Below, in pieces: positions 50,892 through 59,750 of a DNA stretch of 64,000 bases. The stretch's first letter is position 1, and every line of letters starts with the position of its first letter. The stretch covers positions 29,004 through 93,003 of the forward strand of contig JAFVWS010000001.1 in NCBI GenBank assembly GCA_017501545.1, read 5' to 3'. The translations under genes were made by a program, and so were the position numbers. The stretch is from Clostridia bacterium. Its GTDB lineage: Bacteria; Bacillota; Clostridia; Oscillospirales; CAG-272. The notes below the pieces were generated by a model. It ran no database searches. It saw only the letters and a list, made by a program, of their open reading frames with translations, and was not told where the DNA came from.

Positions 50892-51746
50892 ATGACTTTT
50901 TCAAAGCAAGTTAAACAAGAAATATCATCGTTAAGTCCTAAAATAAAAAACTGTTGTGCGTATTCTTTCCTTTATGGCATGACATTCCCTTGCGTTCCCG
51001 GAGAAGAGTCGTATAAAGTAAAAACGACATTTGCCGAAAATGCCAAAGATCTTAATGATAAGATGAAATCTTTGCTTTTTAAAATAGAAAATGGATACGT
51101 GGTAGAAAAAGACAAAATACTTATAAACAAAGGGGTTGTCAGATATTCTACAATTGCCGAAATTGCAAAAAACGTATTTAAATGTTCAAGATGTAAGGAG
51201 CATTTTATTCGAGGCTTGTTTTTCAGCTGTGGAACGATATCTTCACCCGAAAAAGATCATAGATTAGACCTTAATTTTGCAAATAAGGACCATGCCTATG
51301 AGACTTTAAATTACTTTTTAGACAACAGCCTAAAATTCAATGTAACTAAAAGAAATGATAAGACGGTATTGTACATCAAGCGTAGTGAAGTTATAGATGA
51401 TTTTCTCGCTATGATGGGCGCTAATAATTCTGCTTTCGAAATGATAAACAGTAAGATTGAACATGAGGTTAGAAACGTTGCAAACCGTGCAACAAATTGT
51501 GACTCAGCAAACATAAATAAATCATTAAATGCAACAAAACGTATAATTAACATAATTAATGAAATAAGTAATCTTGGTGCTTTTGATGATCTGCCAAAGC
51601 CACTTAAGGAAATTGCAAATGCAAGGCTGGAGTATCCTGATATTAATATTTCAGAGCTTGGAAAACGACTTACTCCACCAATATCTAAATCTGGAGTACA
51701 TCATAGACTTGAGAAAATAGTAAAATACTATGAGAATCTAAAATAA
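50892..51746 (+). CDS. whiA: DNA-binding protein WhiA
   Basis: A 284-residue WhiA: an N-terminal LAGLIDADG-like domain (FIRGLFFSCGTISSPEKDHRLDLNF) and a C-terminal helix-turn-helix (YPDINISELGKRLTPPISKSGVHHRLEKIVKYYE). In actinomycetes WhiA controls sporulation septation; in Firmicutes it influences division and chromosome segregation. GGAAAAAATA before the ATG gives a modest ribosome site. Confidence 0.94.
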   Translation: MTFSKQVKQEISSLSPKIKNCCAYSFLYGMTFPCVPGEESYKVKTTFAENAKDLNDKMKSLLFKIENGYVVEKDKILINKGVVRYSTIAEIAKNVFKCSRCKEHFIRGLFFSCGTISSPEKDHRLDLNFANKDHAYETLNYFLDNSLKFNVTKRNDKTVLYIKRSEVIDDFLAMMGANNSAFEMINSKIEHEVRNVANRATNCDSANINKSLNATKRIINIINEISNLGAFDDLPKPLKEIANARLEYPDINISELGKRLTPPISKSGVHHRLEKIVKYYENLK

Positions 51747-51760
51747 GAAAGGAAACGGTT

Positions 51761-54700
51761 ATGTCGAACTTCGTACATTTACATCTTCACAGTGAATATA
51801 GCTTGCTTGATGGTGCTTGTCGCATTAAAGACATCCCAAAGAGGGCAAAAGAGCTTGGACAAAAAGCGGTTGCTTTAACAGACCACGGCAATATGTTCGG
51901 CGCCGTTGAATTTTACAAAGCCTGCAAGAGCGAAGGGATCAAGCCAATTATCGGCTGCGAGGTTTATTTAGCTCCTAATTCAAGACATGAAAAATCAAGA
52001 ATTGGCATAGTTTCTTATTACCACCTGGTCTTACTCGCAAAAAACGAAATCGGCTATAAAAACCTCTCATATTTGGTTTCTTGTGGATATACTGAGGGCT
52101 TTTATATGAAGCCCAGAATTGATTTAGAGATTTTAAGGAGTCATAGTGAGGGACTTATCGCTCTTTCTGCTTGCTTAGCTGGATATATCCCATCTGCAAT
52201 TATTGCAGGAGACATTGAAGGTGCAAAAGAACATATTAAGACGATGCAATCAATTTTCGGCAAGGAAGATTTCTTTCTTGAGCTTCAAAGCCACGGAATA
52301 AATGACCAAGAAATTGTGAATAGCACTATACTTGAGCTTTCTAAACAGACTGGCGCCGAAATGGTATGCACAAATGACGTCCATTACCTGACAAAAGGGG
52401 ACGCGTACATTCAAAATGTACTTATGTCTGTTCAAATGAACGTTACTCTGAATTCAAAATCAGACAAAATGTTCCCAACAAATGAGTTTTATTTTAAATC
52501 TGAAGACGAAATGCGCTTAAATTTCGGTTATGTTGAGTCTGCAATCAAAAATACTGCTAAAATCGCCGATAAATGCAATTTTGACTTCGAATTTGGAGTA
52601 ACAAAGCTTCCAAAGTATAAATTACCACCTGAAATCACTTCTAAGCAATATCTGGCTAATTTAGCTTATGATGGATTTGAAAAGAGAAAATCATTAAAAC
52701 AAATTGAATTTACTGATGCCCACCCAGAAAGCCTATATCTCGAAAGAATTGATTATGAGCTTTCAGTTATAGACAAGATGGGATACAATGATTACTTTTT
52801 AATAGTTTGGGATTTTATAAATTTCGCTAAAAGCCAAAACATTCCAGTTGGACCTGGTAGAGGATCTGGCGCAGGAAGCTTAGTAGCATATTTGCTTGAA
52901 ATTACCGATGTTGATTCGATTAAATTCGACTTACTTTTTGAGCGTTTCTTAAATATTGAAAGAGTTAGTATGCCCGATATTGATACTGACTTTTGTTATG
53001 AGCGACGTGATGAAGTAATTGAATACGTAAAAAAGAAATATGGAAGCGATCACGTTGCCCAAATTGTTACATTTGGTACAATGGCCGCAAAGGCAGCAAT
53101 TAAAGACGTGGGGCGCGTTCTTGAGGTGCCTTATAACGATGTAGATTTAGTTTCAAAGGCAATCCCAAGGCGCTTAAATATTACAATTCAAGAGGCACTT
53201 TCTGAGTCAGAAGAGCTAAAAGCACTTTATCACGGAAACCTAAAAATTAGAGAGCTTATTGACACGGCTATGCAAATAGAAGGAATGCCTCGCCATGCCT
53301 CGACTCACGCAGCGGGTGTCGTTATTACTGATAAACCACTTGTCGATTATTTACCTCTTTCTACAAATGGTGGTGCAGTAGTTACTCAGTACGATATGGA
53401 TACAGTAGCTAACCTCGGACTTCTTAAGTTTGACTTTTTAGCACTAAGATATTTAACAATTATTTCTGACACCGAAAAGTTAATTAAGAAAAAGGACAGT
53501 AGCTTTAGAATTGATAAAATTCCTCTTGATGACAAGCAAACATATAAATATATTTCTTCAGGAAGAACTGAGGGCGTATTTCAGCTTGAATCCGGTGGAA
53601 TGAAGCAAACGTTAATGAAGCTTCAACCAGAGTCAATTGATGATATTATTGCTTCAATTGCGCTATATCGTCCAGGTCCTATGGATTCTATCCCAGCGTA
53701 TATTGAACGAAAGCATGACAAATCAAAGATTTCATATAAAACGCCTCTTGTTGAACCGATTCTAAAATCAACCTATGGATGCATTGTTTATCAGGAGCAG
53801 GTAATGCAAATATTTAGCAAGGTTGCTAACTATTCTTATGGTAGGGCAGATATTGTAAGAAGAGCTATGTCTAAAAAGAAAATTGATGAGCTTTTAAAGG
53901 AGCGCGAAATTTTCATTGAGGGTGCTATTTCAAATGGAGTTTCTAAGGAAGTTGCAACTGAACTTTTTGACGAAATGGAAAGCTTTGCTAAATATGCTTT
54001 TAACAAGTCACATGCGGCTGCATATGCAGTTATTTCTTATCGTACTGCATATTTAAAATGTAAATATCCAAAAGAATACTATGCCTCGTTAATTACGTCT
54101 GTGCTTGGTAATGTAGGTAAAATTATTGAGTACATCGAGGAATGTGAAAAGCTTGGAATTAAGGTTTTACCACCTGATGTTAATCATAGTGATGTTAACT
54201 TTTCAGTCGAAGAAAATTCTGTTCGTTTTGGTCTATTAGCGCTTAAAAACGTCGGAAGAAACTTTATATGTGCTATAGTTAATGAGCGTACACAAAACGG
54301 TCAATTTAAGGATTTTGACGATTTTCTGTACAGACTTAAAGGAAGCGATATGAATAAAAGACAGCTTGAAGCACTTATTAAAGGCGGAGTATTTGATTCG
54401 TTTGGGAAAACAAGGCTTCAACTATTTGCTGTATATGAGGATGCATTAAATGCTATGCAAAGAATTTCTAAGTCAACTCAAAATGGTCAGCTCGATATTA
54501 TGCAATTCTTAAGCGCAGAAGAGGTCGAGGAAACCATTCCTAAAATTGATTATCCTGAACCTATTGAATTTGATATCAAGGACAAGCTTCTTTATGAAAG
54601 AGAAATATTAGGTATGTGCTTTTCTGGACATATTCTTGATTCATATTCAAAGCATTTAAATGAGCTTTCCCCATCTAAGCTTACTGAAATACTCAATAAT

Positions 54701-55222
54701 CCTGACATAAAGGATCGCACAAGCGTTAACGTTGCTGGTTTGGTAGTTCAAAAAACTGTCAAAAAGACCAAAAACGATGAAAATATGGCTTTTGTTAAGC
54801 TTGCTGACTCCTGCGGAGAAATTGAGCTTGTTGTATTTCCAAAAGCTTACTTAAAATATTCTGATCAAATAAATACAGATAATGTTATTTTTGTTACTGG
54901 ACAAATCAGCTTAAGTGATGAACAAGAGCCTAAAATCATCGTTAATACAATTGAAAACGTTATGCAAAACCAGTTTTATAAAAAATCACCTGTAAATTCT
55001 ACTAGCAAACTATATTTAAAGGTACAATCGATTGATTCGAATGTCGTAACCGAAATTATTTCGTTATTAAAAGAATATACTGGTGACACCGAAATAGTAT
55101 TTTATGATTTATCAAAGAAAAAATATATTCGAGCTAATAATGTTAAAATCAGCGTAAATCAAAATATTATCTCAGCATTAAAAATGATTCTTGGAGAAGA
55201 CGCAGTCGTATTAAAGGATTAA
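51761..55222 (+). CDS. dnaE: DNA polymerase III alpha subunit (DnaE type)
   Basis: A 1153-residue replicative-type polymerase. The PHP domain is at the start (HLHLHSEYSLLDGACRIKD), the catalytic Asp residues are in MPDIDTDFCYERRDEV, the YRPGPMDSIP and HAAAYAVISY segments follow, then an HhH region and an OB-fold near 985-1060 (VNVAGLVVQKTVKKTKNDENMAFVKL). It belongs to DnaE rather than PolC because no exonuclease insert is present. AAGAAAGGAAAC precedes the ATG. Its last codons overlap the convergent BofC-like gene by four bases. Confidence 0.97.
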   Translation: MSNFVHLHLHSEYSLLDGACRIKDIPKRAKELGQKAVALTDHGNMFGAVEFYKACKSEGIKPIIGCEVYLAPNSRHEKSRIGIVSYYHLVLLAKNEIGYKNLSYLVSCGYTEGFYMKPRIDLEILRSHSEGLIALSACLAGYIPSAIIAGDIEGAKEHIKTMQSIFGKEDFFLELQSHGINDQEIVNSTILELSKQTGAEMVCTNDVHYLTKGDAYIQNVLMSVQMNVTLNSKSDKMFPTNEFYFKSEDEMRLNFGYVESAIKNTAKIADKCNFDFEFGVTKLPKYKLPPEITSKQYLANLAYDGFEKRKSLKQIEFTDAHPESLYLERIDYELSVIDKMGYNDYFLIVWDFINFAKSQNIPVGPGRGSGAGSLVAYLLEITDVDSIKFDLLFERFLNIERVSMPDIDTDFCYERRDEVIEYVKKKYGSDHVAQIVTFGTMAAKAAIKDVGRVLEVPYNDVDLVSKAIPRRLNITIQEALSESEELKALYHGNLKIRELIDTAMQIEGMPRHASTHAAGVVITDKPLVDYLPLSTNGGAVVTQYDMDTVANLGLLKFDFLALRYLTIISDTEKLIKKKDSSFRIDKIPLDDKQTYKYISSGRTEGVFQLESGGMKQTLMKLQPESIDDIIASIALYRPGPMDSIPAYIERKHDKSKISYKTPLVEPILKSTYGCIVYQEQVMQIFSKVANYSYGRADIVRRAMSKKKIDELLKEREIFIEGAISNGVSKEVATELFDEMESFAKYAFNKSHAAAYAVISYRTAYLKCKYPKEYYASLITSVLGNVGKIIEYIEECEKLGIKVLPPDVNHSDVNFSVEENSVRFGLLALKNVGRNFICAIVNERTQNGQFKDFDDFLYRLKGSDMNKRQLEALIKGGVFDSFGKTRLQLFAVYEDALNAMQRISKSTQNGQLDIMQFLSAEEVEETIPKIDYPEPIEFDIKDKLLYEREILGMCFSGHILDSYSKHLNELSPSKLTEILNNPDIKDRTSVNVAGLVVQKTVKKTKNDENMAFVKLADSCGEIELVVFPKAYLKYSDQINTDNVIFVTGQISLSDEQEPKIIVNTIENVMQNQFYKKSPVNSTSKLYLKVQSIDSNVVTEIISLLKEYTGDTEIVFYDLSKKKYIRANNVKISVNQNIISALKMILGEDAVVLKD

Positions 55223-55578
55223 TAATATTCTTCCAAAAGCTCATAAAGCTCCTCTTTGGTGGAAATTTCTATTCCATCATTAAGGAGCTTTTTGTCATAC
55301 TCTGGCAAGGTGAAAACATAGGTGTCAAGCGTATAAATTAAAGCTTCGTTTTCAAATATTCCTATTTTTCCGTTGTATTCCTTTAGTATATATTTTGTGT
55401 CAACCGCTTGATATGGTGTTTCCTCAAATGCTGGTACATCATTGTTTTCAAAGCTTTTATCAATCTTTCTTGAAACAAAAAAATAGAATATTATAAACGT
55501 GGAAATTAATATAACTGAAAAAATGAATAAAAGATGATAATATTGCTTTGATTGGTTTTCTTTTTTATCTTGTTCCAT
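55219..55578 (-). CDS. BofC C-terminal-domain-like membrane protein
   Basis: A 119-residue protein with one N-terminal membrane helix (about 14-35) and a domain KYILKEYNGKIGIFENEALIYTLDTYVFTLPEYDKKLLNDGIEI resembling the C-terminal domain of BofC. In B. subtilis BofC is a forespore protein that restrains SpoIVB. The rest of BofC is missing here, so direct function is uncertain. AAGGAG precedes the ATG at 55578. It ends inside the last codon of dnaE on the opposite strand. Confidence 0.7.
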   Translation of the reverse strand: MEQDKKENQSKQYYHLLFIFSVILISTFIIFYFFVSRKIDKSFENNDVPAFEETPYQAVDTKYILKEYNGKIGIFENEALIYTLDTYVFTLPEYDKKLLNDGIEISTKEELYELLEEYY

Positions 55579-55655
55579 ATTTTAAACTCCTTGTTTTTGT
55601 ATATTGCTTATTATTAAGCAAAGAATAAAAATATATACAAAAAGAGGTGATTTAC

Positions 55656-57566
55656 GTGAAAAACAAAAAAGCCTTGAAAATCACATTAATAATTATTTCA
55701 ATTCTTTTATTAATTCTTACAATTGGTGGGTTAATCTTCTTTTTTAGCCTGAACAAGGAGCTTGATTTATCGCTAATAAAAACTGGCGCCTCAAGTGTTA
55801 GCAGGCTTTATTATTACGATTATGACGATAGAGAAAACAGAGTCGGTAAAGCTATTGAACTAAAGGATGAGGAGCTGTTTTTAGAGCGAAGCGAATGGGC
55901 ATCACTATACGAAATACCAAAGGATTTACAAAACGCATTTATAGCAATAGAGGATAAGCGCTTTTTTGAGCATTCTGGCGTTGATTTTTTAAGAACAGGA
56001 AAGGCAGTGATTAATTATATCTTTGGTAGTAATAAAAGTAGCTTTGGTGGCTCGACGATAACTCAGCAGTTAATTAAGAACTTAACAGGAGACAATCAAA
56101 TTACGCCTAAAAGAAAGCTTGAAGAAATACTTAGGGCATTAAATTTAGAAACAAAAATGAGCAAAAATGAAATTTTAGAGTCATATTTAAACGTTGTTTA
56201 TTTGTCACAAAACTGTTATGGCGTTGGAACTGGAGCTGAATTATATTTCAATAAAAATCTTGACGAGTTAACACTGGCTGAATGTGCTACACTTGCCGCA
56301 ATTGTTAAAAATCCTGTAAAATATGATCCATATAAGAATTACAGTGAAAACCTAAAACGCAGAAAAATTGTATTAAACCAAATGCTTGAGCAAGGATATA
56401 TAACAGATAACGAATATAAAAATGCGTTAAATGAAAATGTTACAATAAGCGATGATGTAGAAAATCAAAGTAAAACTGGTATATACTCTTGGTTTACTGA
56501 GACTGTTTTAAATGATGTGTCAAATGATTTAGCAAGAAAAAACAATATTTCAAAGGAAGCTGCAAGAAGGTTGATTTTAAAGGGTGGTTTCAATATATAT
56601 ACAACTATGGATCCATCTCTTCAAAAAAAGGCGGAAGAAGTATTTGAAGGCTATAAACGATATATTTTACCAGATGGAACAAAATATCCTGAGTCAGCTT
56701 GTGTAATAATTGATCCAAAAACGTCGGACATATTAGCAGTTATTGGTGGTGCTGGTAAAAAAAGTGCTAATATGATATTTAATCGAGCGACATCAGCAAA
56801 ACGCCCTCTTGGTTCGGTAATAAAGCCTTTGTCTGTCTATGCACCTGCCTTAGATACAAATAAAATTACACCATCAATGCTTGTCGAGGACGCACCAGTA
56901 AAGCTGGTCAATGGCATAAATTGGCCAAAAAACTCACCCAATGTTTACCGTGGAATAATGCCAATTTATTACGCGATTGAGCATTCAGTAAACACTATTG
57001 CTGTAAAGGTTTTGAATCTTGTTGGACTCGAAAAATCACTCGAGTATTTAAGAGAATTCGGCATTCAATATGACACAAATTCTGACAAAAATGATGCATC
57101 TATTGCCTTAGGACAGTTAACTTATGGCGAAACTCTCTTAAATGCAACAAACGCTTACACAGCTTTTGCCAATGGTGGAAATATATCTAAACCAAGGAGT
57201 TATCTATGCGTAAAAGATAATTATGGTAATGTAATTTTAGATAACAAGCCCACGAAAAATAAAGTTATTTCAAATGAAAGCGCTAAAACAATGACGGAGC
57301 TCCTTACAGGTGTTATAAAAAGAGGAACGGCGTCTTATATAAGATTAAATAATGAAAAAATTGATTTAGCAGGTAAAACAGGCACATCAAGCAATAACGA
57401 GGACAAATGGTTTATAGGCTATACACCTGATTATGTATGTGGTATTTGGACTGGATATGATACACCAAAGCCTATTTACGGCACTAAAAATCCATCATGC
57501 ATTTTATTCAATGAGTTATTCAATAAAATATATAGTAATAATGATGAGATTAGCAATTTTGTGTAA
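55656..57566 (+). CDS. class A penicillin-binding protein (transglycosylase/transpeptidase)
   Basis: A 636-residue PBP1A-type protein. After a membrane helix (about 8-30) comes the glycosyltransferase domain (IEDKRFFEHSGVDFLR, GGSTITQQLIKNL, LESYLNVVYLSQNCYGVG). The transpeptidase domain has the catalytic Ser in GSVIKP, SVNTIAVK as the SxN box, and KTGTSSNNEDKWF. It polymerises and cross-links peptidoglycan outside the membrane. The start is the GTG at 55656, six bases after GAGGTG. Confidence 0.95.
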   Translation: MKNKKALKITLIIISILLLILTIGGLIFFFSLNKELDLSLIKTGASSVSRLYYYDYDDRENRVGKAIELKDEELFLERSEWASLYEIPKDLQNAFIAIEDKRFFEHSGVDFLRTGKAVINYIFGSNKSSFGGSTITQQLIKNLTGDNQITPKRKLEEILRALNLETKMSKNEILESYLNVVYLSQNCYGVGTGAELYFNKNLDELTLAECATLAAIVKNPVKYDPYKNYSENLKRRKIVLNQMLEQGYITDNEYKNALNENVTISDDVENQSKTGIYSWFTETVLNDVSNDLARKNNISKEAARRLILKGGFNIYTTMDPSLQKKAEEVFEGYKRYILPDGTKYPESACVIIDPKTSDILAVIGGAGKKSANMIFNRATSAKRPLGSVIKPLSVYAPALDTNKITPSMLVEDAPVKLVNGINWPKNSPNVYRGIMPIYYAIEHSVNTIAVKVLNLVGLEKSLEYLREFGIQYDTNSDKNDASIALGQLTYGETLLNATNAYTAFANGGNISKPRSYLCVKDNYGNVILDNKPTKNKVISNESAKTMTELLTGVIKRGTASYIRLNNEKIDLAGKTGTSSNNEDKWFIGYTPDYVCGIWTGYDTPKPIYGTKNPSCILFNELFNKIYSNNDEISNFV

Positions 57567-57586
57567 TTACAATAGAGAATAAATTT

Positions 57587-57620
57587 AAAATCACCTCATA
57601 TAATTAACTGAGGTGATTTT
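57587..57620 (+). terminator. terminator-like hairpin covering the ribosome site of the next gene
   Basis: A perfect 12-bp stem (57587-57598 with 57609-57620) ends in TTTT that runs into the TTG start at 57621. The Shine-Dalgarno GAGGTG (57610-57615) is inside the 3' arm. Confidence 0.8.
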
Positions 57621-58151
57621 TTGAATATTTTTAAACGTATTTTAAATTATTTTGACTGTGTTACACATGAAATTAAACAAATTAATGTAAAGGCTGGCCT
57701 TATTTGTGGGATTATTTCGTTAATTTTAGGAATAGTATCCTGGTTAATAGGAGGGAAAACTACAAATGTATCATTAATATTTATTTTCCCGAGAAGTGCA
57801 TTACCACTTATATATGCTTTTATACTTTGGGGTGTATCATTTATATTTATTGGTTTTATAATTGGTGGACTATTATTTAGTTGTGATAAATTTAAGCGTC
57901 AAAAAAGCTATAGACCCTTACTTTTTATTGCACTGATGCAGCTTGTTACTCTGTGCGTATATCCAGTGTTTTTTGGTTCTATGTCCCCGTTTATTTCATT
58001 TATTTTGCTACTGATAGCATTAGTATTTTGTGTTTTCTCAATAATATCTACTTTTAAAGATTTTCCTTTTTGGACCATATGTCTAATCATTCATTTTTTG
58101 TGGCTTTTGTACAACTCATACATCGCTTTGGCTTTTGCTTTTGTGAATTAA
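57621..58151 (+). CDS. membrane protein, unknown (about five helices)
   Basis: A 176-residue polytopic membrane protein with hydrophobic segments at about 24-42, 50-60, 66-86, 98-118 and 122-172. It has short polar loops and no recognised domain. The start is a TTG at 57621 with GAGGTG seven bases upstream; both are tied into a hairpin. It follows the penicillin-binding protein by 54 bases, but a functional link is only positional. Confidence 0.65.
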   Translation: MNIFKRILNYFDCVTHEIKQINVKAGLICGIISLILGIVSWLIGGKTTNVSLIFIFPRSALPLIYAFILWGVSFIFIGFIIGGLLFSCDKFKRQKSYRPLLFIALMQLVTLCVYPVFFGSMSPFISFILLLIALVFCVFSIISTFKDFPFWTICLIIHFLWLLYNSYIALAFAFVN

Positions 58152-58156
58152 TAATA

Positions 58157-58185
58157 TTGACTTTTTTTCACGCAAGGTTTATAAT
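58157..58185 (+). promoter_or_regulatory. promoter of the HPr-like gene
   Basis: TTGACT (58157-58162), 17-bp spacer, TATAAT (58180-58185). Confidence 0.83.
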
Positions 58186-58214
58186 GAAATCGAGATAAAA
58201 AAGGAGATGATTAT

Positions 58215-58445
58215 ATGAAAAAATGCACAATTCAGCTAGCTTCAATAAAGGATGTAAGAGAATTTGTTGATACTGTAACAAAATATGAAATGGAAATTGA
58301 TTTATCCAGTGGAAGATACGTTGTAGACGCTAAATCAATAATGGGTATTTTCAGCCTTGATTTATTAAATCCAATTGGCGTTACAATCCATTCAGACGAC
58401 TGTGCAGATTTACTTAATGACCTTAAAAAATTCATTATAGATTAA
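58215..58445 (+). CDS. HPr-like protein lacking the phosphocarrier histidine
   Basis: A 76-residue HPr-fold protein. The segment VVDAKSIMGIFSLDLLNPIGVTI is clearly HPr and keeps the regulatory serine equivalent (Ser41 in KSIMG). The N-terminal GLHARPA loop with His15 is absent: the sequence there is IQLASIKDVREFVDTV. It thus cannot carry phosphate from EI to EII and resembles Crh-type regulators in this respect, though by a different change. AAGGAGATG precedes the ATG. Own promoter and terminator. Confidence 0.85.
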   Translation: MKKCTIQLASIKDVREFVDTVTKYEMEIDLSSGRYVVDAKSIMGIFSLDLLNPIGVTIHSDDCADLLNDLKKFIID

Positions 58446-58451
58446 TAACTT

Positions 58452-58475
58452 GCCGATAGTTTCTATCGGCTTTTT
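58452..58475 (+). terminator. terminator of the HPr-like gene
   Basis: An 8-bp perfect stem (58452-58459 with 58463-58470), TTT loop, five T. Confidence 0.9.
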
Positions 58476-58534
58476 ATTTTATGCATACTAATGATTAATT
58501 ACGAATAAATTTTATCAAAGAGGTGATAAATATT

Positions 58535-59677
58535 ATGAAAAAAGTAATTTCATTAGCTTTTGCAATATTTATAATTGCTGGATCGATTATATTTCCAACT
58601 AATGCATTATCAATTAAAGAACCAGGATTTGATTTAAACTGTAAAAGCGCAACGTTAATCGATGCAAATACAAAAACCGTTTTATATTCAAAAAATTCAA
58701 GCGAAGCGTTGCCTCCGGCATCAGTTACAAAGGTAATGACCTTATTGTTAGTATTTGAAGCAATAAGCGATGGAAAATTAAAATATGATGATATTCTTAC
58801 GGTAAGTGAAAACGCTTCGTCAATGGGTGGCTCACAAATATTTTTAGAGCCTGGCGAAAAAATGAGTGTTGACGACTTACTAAAGAGTGTTATAATAGCT
58901 TCTGCAAACGATGCAGCCTTAACACTTGCTGAGCATGTTGCAGGCAGCGAGGAAGCGTTTGTTGAAATGATGAACAATAGAGCATCAGAGTTAAAAATGG
59001 TGTCGACACACTTTGAAAACGTTACAGGACTTGATGATGATGCTATAAATCACTTAACATCATCAAATGATATTGCAATAATGTCCTGCGAGCTATTAAA
59101 GTATGAAAAGGTAAGCGAATATGCAACAATTTGGATGGATACTGTAAGAAATGGTGAGTTTGGACTTACAAATACTAATCGTCTAATTAGATATTATAGC
59201 GGTATAACAGGCTTAAAGACCGGATATACATCTAAAGCTGGATACTGCGTCAGCGCTAGTGCTAAACGAGGAAATTTACACCTTGTTGCAGTTATAATGG
59301 GTGCTGAAACGTCAAATGAAAGAAATAACGCTGCTACAAAGCTACTCGACTATGGTTTTTCAAATTACTCGATATATTCTGACAAGCCAACTGACACTAA
59401 AAAAATTGATGTCTATGGTGGAGTTAAAGATAAAATAAGTATAAAATTTGAAAACATAGAAACGCTGATTAATAAAGGCGCCGAAAATAGTATTACAAAA
59501 GAAATTTTGTTAGAAGAGTATTTAAATGCACCAATTAGGGAAAACGAAGAGATCGGAAAAGTAATTTATAAATCAAATGGAGAAATTATCGCCGAAAGTA
59601 AAATTTTTGCATGCGAAACAGTAGAAAAATTATCATTTTGGGGCTACATAATTAAAATTATAAAAAATTTGTTCTAA
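58535..59677 (+). CDS. D-alanyl-D-alanine carboxypeptidase (family S11)
   Basis: A 380-residue DacA/DacF-type enzyme. A signal peptide (1-23) ends at PTNALS. The active-site motifs are SVTK (PPASVTKVMT), SAN (IASANDAALTLAEHV) and KTG (GLKTGYTSKAG). A C-terminal beta domain and an amphipathic tail (LSFWGYIIKIIKNLF) anchor it to the membrane. It trims the terminal D-Ala of peptidoglycan stems. Which paralogue (vegetative or sporulation dacF/dacB) cannot be decided. The start at ATG 58535 follows GAGGTG. Confidence 0.94.
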   Translation: MKKVISLAFAIFIIAGSIIFPTNALSIKEPGFDLNCKSATLIDANTKTVLYSKNSSEALPPASVTKVMTLLLVFEAISDGKLKYDDILTVSENASSMGGSQIFLEPGEKMSVDDLLKSVIIASANDAALTLAEHVAGSEEAFVEMMNNRASELKMVSTHFENVTGLDDDAINHLTSSNDIAIMSCELLKYEKVSEYATIWMDTVRNGEFGLTNTNRLIRYYSGITGLKTGYTSKAGYCVSASAKRGNLHLVAVIMGAETSNERNNAATKLLDYGFSNYSIYSDKPTDTKKIDVYGGVKDKISIKFENIETLINKGAENSITKEILLEEYLNAPIRENEEIGKVIYKSNGEIIAESKIFACETVEKLSFWGYIIKIIKNLF

Positions 59678-59750
59678 ATAATTGAAAAGTGTTGAATTTT
59701 TTTGAAAGTTGTTGTATTATAATATAAATAATATATTTGAGGTAAATAAT

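Noticed and set aside
59692-59723. Sigma-A promoter for pgi (TTGAAT ... TATAAT)
   Set aside because: The spacer would be 20 bp and the alternative TTGAAA leaves only 10 bp; a real promoter is likely near but cannot be fixed.
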